From: UKL13-2 sp031414695
GTDB taxonomy: Bacteria > Pseudomonadota > Gammaproteobacteria > Burkholderiales > Usitatibacteraceae
Direction of reading: 5' to 3'
Assembly (NCBI GenBank): GCA_031414695.1
Contig: JANNWG010000076.1
Coordinates: 20,384-84,383, forward strand
DNA length: 64,000 nucleotides
Below, in pieces: positions 51,996-59,634 of the stretch (position 1 is the first letter of the stretch; each line of letters begins with the position of its first letter). The position numbers were made by a program, and so were the translations under genes. The notes beneath the pieces were generated by a model. The model had not been told where the DNA came from. It was given only the letters and a program-made list of their open reading frames with translations, and did no database searches.

Positions 51996-52162
51996 CCTTC
52001 CCCGGGTCACGGGGGAAGGTTGGGATGGGGGCGAGCGTCGAACAAGGCGCAATTGATGAGCTCCCTATCGGCATAAGACTTTTTAGCAATGCAAACAATT
52101 AACAAGCGACAATCTTTCACCAATCGCCCCCATCCCAACCTTCCCCCGCCGCCGGGGGAAGG
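51996..52162. mobile_element. MITE-like inverted-repeat element between gspE and gspF
   Basis: 39-base terminal inverted repeats match at 35 positions: left arm CCTTCCCCGGGTCACGGGGG continuing AAGGTTGGGATGGGGGCGA (51996-52034), and right arm TCGCCCCCATCCCAACCTTC continuing CCCCGCCGCCGGGGGAAGG (52124-52162). Each arm also folds as its own GC-rich hairpin. The inner 89 bases are AT-richer and non-coding. It interrupts what is normally a tight gspE-gspF junction. Confidence 0.75.
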
Positions 52163-52207
52163 CGCTGATCGCGGATATTGCGCGTTTAGCTAATCACACC
52201 ATTAACC

Positions 52208-53446
52208 ATGCCCCTATTCCAATATAAAGCCGTCAGCGTTGCAGGTGAGACCCAAGAAGGGGTGCTCGATGCGGTCTCGCACGCGGGCGTGATGGGTCAC
52301 ATTAAGTCGCTTGGGCTAATACCGATTCGCGCCGTTGAAGTAGGTGCGGCCAATGCAGCGCAAACGCAAGCAACGCCTACTCAAAAGTCACGTGGTTTAT
52401 TTGCACCTAAGCGCATCTCGCAAACGGATTTGGCGATTACCACACGTGAATTAGCCACGCTGATTAAGGCGGGCTTACCGCTGGATCGGAGCCTAGAAAT
52501 TCTCATCAATTTGGCCGATCGTGATGTGCAACGTGAGCTGATGCAAGCCATTCGCAACGACGTGCGCGGCGGCGCTGCGCTATCAAAAGCGTTAGAGGCG
52601 CACCGTGATGTGTTTTCGCGCTTTTATATCAATATGGTGAAAGCGGGTGAAGCCGGTGGCGCATTAGGCGGCGTATTGATGCGTTTGGCCGATTACATGG
52701 AGAGTGCCAAAGAATTACGCGAGACAGTGGTGTCTTCGCTCATCTATCCGGTGATATTGATGTGCGTGGCGGCATTGTCAGTGGGCATTTTGCTCATGTT
52801 TGTAGTGCCGCAGTTTAAGCAAATTTTTGATCAGGCGGGCAAAACATTGCCGCTCATCACTGACATTGTGCTGACCGTAGGATTATTTTTACGCGGGCAG
52901 TGGCCTATTGTGCTGGCAGTTATTTTATTTGTGTTGTGGCTGCTATCGCGCTCCTGGGCGCACCCAGTCTCACGTGCCGGATGGGACAAGCGCTTACTTG
53001 GTTGGCCGGTGATTGGCGGCTTATTGGCAAGGGTCGAGATGGCAAAATTTGCACGTTCTCTTGCCACATTATTACAAAATGGCGTGCCGCTATTAGCGGG
53101 GCTATCAATCTTAAAAGACACTTTGGGTAATGCGGTATTTCGCGGCGCGGTGGAAGTGGTATCGCGTGAACTCAAAGAAGGCCGTGGCATGTCAAAGCCG
53201 ATGCAAGAGACAGGCGTTTTCCCCAAGCTTGCGGTACAAATGATTGCGGTGGGTGAAGAAACTGGCCGCCTTGATGAAATGCTCGTGGAAGTCTCGGACG
53301 TCTATGATCGCGAAGTGGCGACTGCCATTAAACGGGCGTTGGCGCTGATACAACCGGCGATGATTATTGGGCTTGCGATGGCGATTGGCGTAATTATTTT
53401 TGCGATTTTGAGTCCTATGTTTGACATGATGGATTTACCGTTTTAA
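52208..53446 (+). CDS. gspF: type II secretion inner-membrane platform protein GspF
   Basis: This 412-residue protein has two T2SSF domains, each with the pattern seen in LATLIKAGLPLDRSLEIL and LATLLQNGVPLLAGLSIL. Glu motifs are MVKAGEAGGALGGVLMRLADY and MIAVGEETGRLDEMLVEV. Three TM segments are at about 175-200, 225-245 and 380-405. It forms the platform that couples GspE to the pseudopilus. Confidence 0.96.
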   Translation: MPLFQYKAVSVAGETQEGVLDAVSHAGVMGHIKSLGLIPIRAVEVGAANAAQTQATPTQKSRGLFAPKRISQTDLAITTRELATLIKAGLPLDRSLEILINLADRDVQRELMQAIRNDVRGGAALSKALEAHRDVFSRFYINMVKAGEAGGALGGVLMRLADYMESAKELRETVVSSLIYPVILMCVAALSVGILLMFVVPQFKQIFDQAGKTLPLITDIVLTVGLFLRGQWPIVLAVILFVLWLLSRSWAHPVSRAGWDKRLLGWPVIGGLLARVEMAKFARSLATLLQNGVPLLAGLSILKDTLGNAVFRGAVEVVSRELKEGRGMSKPMQETGVFPKLAVQMIAVGEETGRLDEMLVEVSDVYDREVATAIKRALALIQPAMIIGLAMAIGVIIFAILSPMFDMMDLPF

Positions 53447-53463
53447 TTGTTAATTGTTTAAAG

Positions 53464-53937
53464 ATGAATGAGGATGAGATGAAAACAATTTTTATGAACA
53501 ATGCATTACTACCTATGCGTAATGCCAAACAAGGTGGATTTTCGCTGATGGAAATCATCATAGTGGTAACCATTATTGGCTTGATTGCGGCGTGGGCGGC
53601 GACGAATATTTTTGGTAAGCAAGAGCAGGTGCAAGCGCGTACAGCAAAAGGAAAATTAGTCAGCATGTCAGGCCCACTGGATTTATATAAGCTCGACACG
53701 GGGCGCTACCCAAATACGCAAGAGGGTTTGCGCGCGCTAGTGACGAATCCTGGCAATGTTTCAAATTGGAATGGCCCATATGTCAAAGGACTTGAAGAAT
53801 TAAAAGACCCTTGGGGTGCTAATTTTATTTATAAGTCGCCAGGTGACGCCAACCGTGCCTATGAATTAAGTTCATTAGGAGCTGATAGCAAAGAGGGCGG
53901 CGAAGGTGCTAACCGCGATATTAATTCGTGGGAATAA
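53464..53937 (+). CDS. gspG: major pseudopilin GspG
   Basis: This 157-residue prepilin has its cleavage site after GG in NAKQGG^FSLMEIIIVV. The conserved body ends with DPWGANFIYKSPGDANRAYE and LSSLGADSKEGGEG (calcium site region). Start choice is uncertain: ATG 53464, or ATG 53479 with GAGG upstream, would give leaders of 23 or 18 residues. It is the main subunit of the pseudopilus. Confidence 0.95.
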   Translation: MNEDEMKTIFMNNALLPMRNAKQGGFSLMEIIIVVTIIGLIAAWAATNIFGKQEQVQARTAKGKLVSMSGPLDLYKLDTGRYPNTQEGLRALVTNPGNVSNWNGPYVKGLEELKDPWGANFIYKSPGDANRAYELSSLGADSKEGGEGANRDINSWE

Positions 53938-53958
53938 GCCGCAATCAGGCTTGATACC

Positions 53959-54423
53959 ATGCACCGCCAACGTGGTTTTACCCTGCTCGAAATCATTTTG
54001 GTGGTGGCCTTAGCGGCTGTCACATTCACACTCGTGCCGCGCTTATTTGGTTCGGGCGTATCAGGTGCAGAACTCAAATCAAACGTGCGCACCATCGCTG
54101 CTGCAATGAAGCTCGCGCGTGATGCCGCAATCAATACACGTCGAGATGCATTCGTGACGGTGAATGTCGAAAGCCGTGAATTAACCGCGAGCTTTGACAG
54201 CAAAGTGCATCAATTAAATAATCAATTAACGCTTAAATTATTCACCTCACAAGCCGATCAAATTAACGAAGCCACCGCGAGTTTTCGGTTTTATCCAGAT
54301 GGCTCATCAAATGGCGGGCGCATCACCATTGTGGCCAATGAACGTGAATTTGCGATTGATGTCGATTGGCTGACGGGACGCGTAACGGTGTCAGACTCGG
54401 TAGAAAAGAATGAGCGCATTTAA
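53959..54423 (+). CDS. gspH: minor pseudopilin GspH
   Basis: This 154-residue prepilin has a very short leader (MHRQRG^FTLLEIILVVALA) and a GspH-type body (AAMKLARDAAINTRRDAFVT, FYPDGSSNGGRITI, DVDWLTGRV). It is a minor component of the pseudopilus. A dispersed palindrome separates it from gspI. Confidence 0.92.
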   Translation: MHRQRGFTLLEIILVVALAAVTFTLVPRLFGSGVSGAELKSNVRTIAAAMKLARDAAINTRRDAFVTVNVESRELTASFDSKVHQLNNQLTLKLFTSQADQINEATASFRFYPDGSSNGGRITIVANEREFAIDVDWLTGRVTVSDSVEKNERI

Positions 54424-54435
54424 ATTGACAAAGTG

Positions 54436-54490
54436 CAATAAGGGTGGGCGTTTTGAAGCATAAATGCTTGAATCTACCCGCCAATAAGGG
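54436..54490 (+). repeat. dispersed palindromic repeat, copy F, overlapping gspI start
   Basis: Outer flank CAATAAGGGTGGGCGTTTTG, centre AAGCATAAATGCTTGAATCT, then ACCCGCCAATAAGGG. It is nearly symmetrical over its full length. It contains both possible start codons of gspI (GTG 54444, TTG 54453) and encodes its prepilin leader. Confidence 0.8.
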
Positions 54491-54986
54491 ATTTTCGCTA
54501 TTAGAGGTGTTGGTCGCCTTCACGCTTCTGGCGATTGCCATGGCGGTCTTGATGCAAATTTTTTCACGCGGTGTTAATGGCGCAGACATCGCGGATCGCT
54601 ACGCCAAAGCGGCGATGATGGCGGAGTCAAAATTAGCCACTGTGGGACTTGAAGAAGTGTTGGCCGAGGGCGACACCACCGGGCAATTTGATGACGATTA
54701 TCAGTGGGCGCTATCAGTCCGGCTCTATTCCACCATGACGGAGCCACCAAGCATATCAACATTAGAAACAGCCACGATTGCAAATGCACAAGCCGCTGGC
54801 ACGCCATTACCTATCGCACCTGCCAATACAAATCCTAATGCACAAACCGCGCTCGGCAATATTGATGTGGACGCGAATATGTTTGTCAGGCTTTATGAAA
54901 TTGAATTACGCGTCACCTTCAAAAGCGATGATGGACGCGAGCGCGTGGTGACGCTTAACACGATGAAAATCGGGCCACGCGTATGA
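54444..54986 (+). CDS. gspI: minor pseudopilin GspI
   Basis: This protein of about 180 residues has its cleavage motif in LPANKG^FSLLEVLVAFTLL, followed by AIAMAVLMQIF and MAESKLATVGLE, typical of GspI. No ATG precedes the cleavage site. Translation must begin at GTG 54444 or TTG 54453 (the latter has AAGG about 9 bases upstream), and both lie in repeat copy F. It binds GspJ/GspK at the pseudopilus tip. The stop overlaps gspJ (ATGA). Confidence 0.9.
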   Translation: MGVLKHKCLNLPANKGFSLLEVLVAFTLLAIAMAVLMQIFSRGVNGADIADRYAKAAMMAESKLATVGLEEVLAEGDTTGQFDDDYQWALSVRLYSTMTEPPSISTLETATIANAQAAGTPLPIAPANTNPNAQTALGNIDVDANMFVRLYEIELRVTFKSDDGRERVVTLNTMKIGPRV

Positions 54987-55699
54987 GCATGAAAAAACAA
55001 TCTTCCGGCTTTACGCTGCTGGAAACTATCCTCGCCATAACACTATTAGCGCTGATGATGGCAATGATTTACGCCGCACTCAACGTGGGTCTGCGCGCAT
55101 GGGATGCAGGCGACAAGCGCGTGACGGCAGCCTCAAACTGGCGCATGGTGGAGCATTTTTTACGGCGTGAAATGGGGCAAATTTTCCCCACCCGTTGGCG
55201 TGGTGTGCCGACACCTTATGTGGCCTTTGAAGGGGAAGCCACACGGCTTCGTTATGTGACGACATTAAATCTTGATGCGGCGTTACAAAACGGTGCGGCA
55301 GCGGGATTACAGTGGGCAGAGCTAACGCTAGATGGCGAAAAATTAATGCTGAATCGCCAAGCATTCGACAATCAAGCGCAAAATTTTGAGGGCTTGTTGA
55401 GTGCAAGCTCCAGTGCCAGTTCAACTTCCCCTCAAACAACTGCGATAGCGCCTGTGAAATTGATGGATAACATAACCAGCTTAACCATTGACTATTTTGG
55501 CGCTGACACGGACACAGCTGAGCCAACATGGCGCCCCGAATGGCGCGATATGGCGAGACTGCCAAAATTGTTACGCTTCAAGATCGAGACCACGCGTGGC
55601 CGCGACGTGCCGGAGATGGTGATAAATTTGAGAGTGGGCGAAGAAGCAGGCTGCCTCGCGACTAATTTCACGCGGCAATGTGGCGCGCGGCCACGATGA
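54983..55699 (+). CDS. gspJ: minor pseudopilin GspJ
   Basis: This 238-residue prepilin has leader MSMKKQSSG^FTLLETILAI and a GspJ-type body (LNVGLRAWDAGDKRVTAASN, REMGQIFPTRWRGV, ISLTIDYFG-like region TSLTIDYFG, PKLLRFKIETTRG). It is part of the tip complex with GspI and GspK. It overlaps both neighbours by 4 bases. Confidence 0.92.
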   Translation: MSMKKQSSGFTLLETILAITLLALMMAMIYAALNVGLRAWDAGDKRVTAASNWRMVEHFLRREMGQIFPTRWRGVPTPYVAFEGEATRLRYVTTLNLDAALQNGAAAGLQWAELTLDGEKLMLNRQAFDNQAQNFEGLLSASSSASSTSPQTTAIAPVKLMDNITSLTIDYFGADTDTAEPTWRPEWRDMARLPKLLRFKIETTRGRDVPEMVINLRVGEEAGCLATNFTRQCGARPR

Positions 55700-56685
55700 G
55701 TACGCCATATACAGAGCGCGGCGTCGCCATGATTATCGTCTTGTGGATCATCACGCTACTCTCGGTCATCGCTATTTCATTTGTCCACACAATGCGCACC
55801 GATATTAATGTGGTGGCGAATTCAATGGCGCGTGTAAAAGCCGAAACCTTGGCCGATGCGGCGCTAGAGCGCGCTATTTTTGAACTCGCCAAACCACAAA
55901 ATATTCCCGAACGTTGGAACGCCGATGGCAGTTCGCGGGAATGGTTGTATCGCGATATTACGGTGACCATTACGATGCAAGACGAAGTTGGACGCATTGA
56001 CATCAACACAGCGCGTGAAGAATTGCTGCGCGGCTTGCTGCTGTCCCAAGGTTTGCTGGAAGACGAGGCGTTAAAACTCGCCGATGCGATTGCCGATTGG
56101 CGCGATGCGGATCAACAAAAACGCTTGCGTGGTGCCGAAGCGCCTGATTACGTGACCGCTGGCCTCAACTACACGCCTGCCAATGCGCCGTTTCAATCCA
56201 TTGAAGAGTTAAAGTTGGTGCTCGGCATGACGCCTGAACTATTTAGTCGATTAGCGCCTCTTATCACAGTGTTTTCGCGCCAACCCGGTTTTAACGAGCA
56301 GATTGCCTCACGCGAAGTTATTCGTGCGTTGACAAATGCGACAGATGAGCAAATTGATGAATACATTTCGCGACGTGATTTGGCGCGCGCTTCGCGTCAG
56401 GCGATACCCAATTTTGCCCAAAATACATCGCGCAGTCTCTCAAACAACAATATCCCCACCCGTATTCGTACCGATGCGCTTTTTCCAGATGGCAGTCGCT
56501 TCGTACGGGAAGTCGTGGTGCGTCGTTATACCGACCCGAAACGCCCCTACGCTTATCTATCGTTCAAAGAGGGACGCGATTTGCTATCAACGATTGAGAC
56601 AGATGTGAATGCAACAACTGGTAACAATTCAGCCAATGAGACATCTACGCTGGGCAAGCTAGTTGCCCCGAATAAGACGCCATAA
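55696..56685 (+). CDS. gspK: minor pseudopilin GspK
   Basis: This 329-residue protein from ATG 55696 (overlapping the gspJ stop) has a class III-like N-terminus YTERGVAMIIVLWIITLLSV. The GspK domain includes DEVGRIDINTAREELL, LADAIADWRDADQQKRLRGAEAPDY and FQSIEELKLVLGMTPELF. It caps the pseudopilus. The usual length and the helix-hairpin-helix-like region support the call. Confidence 0.93.
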   Translation: MSTPYTERGVAMIIVLWIITLLSVIAISFVHTMRTDINVVANSMARVKAETLADAALERAIFELAKPQNIPERWNADGSSREWLYRDITVTITMQDEVGRIDINTAREELLRGLLLSQGLLEDEALKLADAIADWRDADQQKRLRGAEAPDYVTAGLNYTPANAPFQSIEELKLVLGMTPELFSRLAPLITVFSRQPGFNEQIASREVIRALTNATDEQIDEYISRRDLARASRQAIPNFAQNTSRSLSNNNIPTRIRTDALFPDGSRFVREVVVRRYTDPKRPYAYLSFKEGRDLLSTIETDVNATTGNNSANETSTLGKLVAPNKTP

Positions 56686-56701
56686 AGGTAACATACACGT
56701 T

Positions 56702-58114
56702 ATGTCTGAAATGAGCACCACTTATCCCGCAAATAGTGCACAAAGCGGCACACCAAAAAGCGCCCTAACCAGTGCTGGCAAATCACGCCTGCCGCGCCCG
56801 CTCGTCCAATTTTGGCGCTGGTGGATGCGTGAGCTTGGCGACTTAGCATCACCATTGATCGATGCCTATTGGGTAGATCACGCCAATAAATTAACCGTGG
56901 CACTAGATGATACTGGTGCGCTGCCAGCCAGTATCAAACTCAGCGGTAAAGATATTCGTCTCATCTTAAGTCGCGGATCTGTATTACAAAAAACGGTGAG
57001 CTATCCTGCCGCGATTGAAGAAAATTTGCACGAAGTTATCCTAAACGACATTGATCGACAAACGCCATTTACGGCGGCACAAGTCTATATCGCAAACCGT
57101 ATTGCACGTCGATTTGAAGGCGCTGATGGCGTGGCTCGCGTGGAAGTTGACATTACGGTGGCATTAAAAAAGATGGTTGATCAAGCCACAGTCCATATCA
57201 GTCAGAGCGGTGGTCATGTTATCTCGCTCGGCGTGGCAGGTGACACAAATCATACGGAGCTATTGCCTGAAAGTGCCCGCCCTGCGAGGCGTTTGAGCAC
57301 ATTGCAAAAAATTAATATCGGCTTATTACTGACACTATGCGTACTGATTACAGTCGCTATTGTGGTGCCAATATTCATGAAACGAAGTGACGTAAAGCTG
57401 CTCGCGCCGATGGTCGATAAAGCGCGACTTGAAGCGGAATCAACTCGTAAAGTGGAAGCAGAATTTCAGCGTTTGCAGCAAGAGTATCAAGTTGCTGCAA
57501 ACAAAAAATATGCCAATTATCAGGTCGTCGATATTATTGACGATGTCACGCGCATCTCACCTGACACCACGTGGCTACAAGTGTTTGAACTCAAAACAGC
57601 GCCATTAGCCGCGAAAAATTCAGCCAATGCGGGCAAGCCTCAAATACGTGAAATCAAATTAGAAGGCGAGGCTGTCTCCGCTGCAAAAATGATTGAGTTA
57701 CTAGAGCAATCGCGTTTCTTGCAAAACACCACTCAACGTGCGCAGACAACCCGTGGCACACAGCCGAATACGGAGTTTTTTAGACTTTCCACTGAAGTCA
57801 AACCGCGTGTTTTACCTGCATTGGTTGATTTGCTTGCTTTGCCAGAAAAGCCAGCGGCAATAGAAAAAACGCCAACAACCGCGACCGTTTCTACTTCACC
57901 ACCATCGCCAACAACAACAGCTGATCAAAACGGCAAGCCGAATACGAAAGATGCAAGCAAAGAGCCCGGCAAGGGCGTGATTAAAGACCTCACTAAAAAT
58001 GGCGCAACCATTTTGCCATTGCCTAGCGTTCCAACATCGACAGTGCTGCCCTCACCCCCGCCTCAGCCTCAGCCTTTAGCTATTCCCAAACCCAATCCCA
58101 TGGTGAAGCCATGA
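56702..58114 (+). CDS. gspL: type II secretion protein GspL (PilN-like periplasmic part)
   Basis: This protein of about 470 residues from ATG 56702 (AAGG upstream) has a cytoplasmic actin-like part (about 25-195; AYWVDHANKLTVALDD, DRQTPFTAAQVYIA), one TM helix at about 204-226, and a coiled-coil/PilN-type region (VDIIDDVTRISPDTTWLQVFEL). The C-terminal 80 residues are Pro/Thr-rich. GspL recruits GspE to the membrane. The disordered tail is longer than in classical GspL. Confidence 0.85.
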   Translation: MSEMSTTYPANSAQSGTPKSALTSAGKSRLPRPLVQFWRWWMRELGDLASPLIDAYWVDHANKLTVALDDTGALPASIKLSGKDIRLILSRGSVLQKTVSYPAAIEENLHEVILNDIDRQTPFTAAQVYIANRIARRFEGADGVARVEVDITVALKKMVDQATVHISQSGGHVISLGVAGDTNHTELLPESARPARRLSTLQKINIGLLLTLCVLITVAIVVPIFMKRSDVKLLAPMVDKARLEAESTRKVEAEFQRLQQEYQVAANKKYANYQVVDIIDDVTRISPDTTWLQVFELKTAPLAAKNSANAGKPQIREIKLEGEAVSAAKMIELLEQSRFLQNTTQRAQTTRGTQPNTEFFRLSTEVKPRVLPALVDLLALPEKPAAIEKTPTTATVSTSPPSPTTTADQNGKPNTKDASKEPGKGVIKDLTKNGATILPLPSVPTSTVLPSPPPQPQPLAIPKPNPMVKP

Positions 58115-58758
58115 GTCGATTCAACACACTTTTTGATTCGCCGCGCGCGCATCGTGTGAGCGCGGTCGTACTGCTCATACTGGCAACAGTGCTGGTGATT
58201 AGTGCCGTCGCCATACCGAGCTGGTTTTTATATCACCGTTATGCAGAAAAAGAAGCGATGATGACGCGTCAGCTTTCAAGTTATACCGCATTAAATCAGC
58301 TGCGACCAAGGATGATGCAGGCAGTAGAAATACTGAAGGCAAAAGAAACTAAAAAATATTTTTTAAAAGGTGCAACACCCGGCCTAGCAGGTGCGGACTT
58401 ACAGGATGTCACGAAGGCGTTGATTGAATCAAACAACGCGCGGATGTTTTCCGCGACGCTGCTACCGCATAAAGATGAGAACGGTTATCGCCTAGTTGCC
58501 GCCACCCTGTCGATGTCGTCCACGATTCAAAATTTGCGTCAGGTGCTTTATGCCATTGAAAGCCGTGAACCTTATCTCACCATTGATAATATTTCAATTC
58601 GCTCGCAAGTACCTTCCGGCTTTAAGCCGGCACCTGGTGGAGAGCCCGATATGTTTATTCAGTTTGATGTGTCGGGGCTAGCACCAATTGCGGCGGCTGA
58701 ATCCGCGCCCGCAGGTGGCAAAGCAAACACATCAATGAAAGCAAAGGCGGCATCATGA
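58111..58758 (+). CDS. gspM: type II secretion protein GspM-like
   Basis: This 215-residue bitopic protein has a TM helix at about 17-38 and a periplasmic ferredoxin-like domain (FSATLLPHKDENGYRLVAAT, IQNLRQVLYAIESREPYLTI). This is the GspMb/PilO-like pattern. It partners GspL in the inner-membrane assembly. It overlaps gspL and the next gene by 4 bases each. Confidence 0.85.
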   Translation: MSRFNTLFDSPRAHRVSAVVLLILATVLVISAVAIPSWFLYHRYAEKEAMMTRQLSSYTALNQLRPRMMQAVEILKAKETKKYFLKGATPGLAGADLQDVTKALIESNNARMFSATLLPHKDENGYRLVAATLSMSSTIQNLRQVLYAIESREPYLTIDNISIRSQVPSGFKPAPGGEPDMFIQFDVSGLAPIAAAESAPAGGKANTSMKAKAAS

Positions 58759-59570
58759 ACGCGCGCTATTTCTTGACCGCACTCTTGATAGCATTGCTAG
58801 TTGCTGCACTTGCCTTTATCGGCTGGGAAACCGATTGGGGGCGCGCCCTTCGCGGCGAAGCACCTGATCCGAGTACGCGCGTAGCAACCCTTGATACCAA
58901 TGTGTTGCCCGCTTTTCAGTTATCCCCGCTTGATCCTAACTATAAAGAAATGATTGAGCGCCCCTTATTTCTTTCAGCACGTCGCCCCGCCCCGCCGAGC
59001 AACGCGACCACGCAAGTGGCGATGAAAAAAGGTCAATTCAAACTTGCGGGCACAACAGTTAGTGCAGGAATATCCGTGGCTTACTTGGTAGAGACAGCAA
59101 CGAATAAAACCCATCGCGTCAACATGGGTGATGATATCAACGGCATCAAAGTTGAACGCGTGGATGCAACCCGAGTGGTGATGAAGCAGGGCGACGAAAC
59201 AGAAGAATTATCCCTGCGCTCATCGATCTCTCCAAAACTGCCGCCACCGCAACAAGTAGCGGCATTAGCGCCCGGTCAAGCTCAGCCTGGCGGGCCAGGC
59301 CAACCTATGAACGGCATGCCTGGCGTGCCGGGCGGAAATTTTGGTCCACCGTTACCGAGCCAACAAGTACAACAAGTGCAAGGTCAAGCGCCTAACCAAA
59401 TGGCACCTGGCTTTATTCCTGGCCAAGGCGGCCCGCCACAAGCGGCAGGCTCTTTTCCGCAGCAACAAACACAACAGCAAGTACCTGGACAAGCCGTTGC
59501 AATTCCTGTGCCCACAGATCCTAATGGGGCGCAAATTCGCCGGCGCCGTTTTCAAAATTTGCCTCAATAA
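58755..59570 (+). CDS. GspC/PilP-like protein with Pro/Gln-rich tail
   Basis: This 271-residue protein has an N-terminal TM helix (about 5-23) and a conserved segment at about 65-155 (IERPLFLSARRPAP, QFKLAGTTVSAGISVAYLVE, RVNMGDDINGIKVERVDATR) that fits a GspC/PilP homology region. The C-terminal 105 residues are a Gly/Pro/Gln/Met-rich low-complexity tail. It replaces gspC/gspN positionally, between gspM and gspD, and should link the inner-membrane platform to the secretin. The exact subunit name is uncertain. Confidence 0.75.
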   Translation: MNARYFLTALLIALLVAALAFIGWETDWGRALRGEAPDPSTRVATLDTNVLPAFQLSPLDPNYKEMIERPLFLSARRPAPPSNATTQVAMKKGQFKLAGTTVSAGISVAYLVETATNKTHRVNMGDDINGIKVERVDATRVVMKQGDETEELSLRSSISPKLPPPQQVAALAPGQAQPGGPGQPMNGMPGVPGGNFGPPLPSQQVQQVQGQAPNQMAPGFIPGQGGPPQAAGSFPQQQTQQQVPGQAVAIPVPTDPNGAQIRRRRFQNLPQ

Positions 59571-59634
59571 CGTTGGCTTAAATTTGCAAACACAATGACT
59601 GCATGACATGACGACCATAAAATGAAGATGCACA

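Noticed and set aside
51996..52162. Intrinsic terminator pair between gspE and gspF
   Set aside because: The hairpins lack T-runs and the arms pair with each other over 39 bases, which fits a mobile inverted-repeat element better. Partial termination cannot be excluded.
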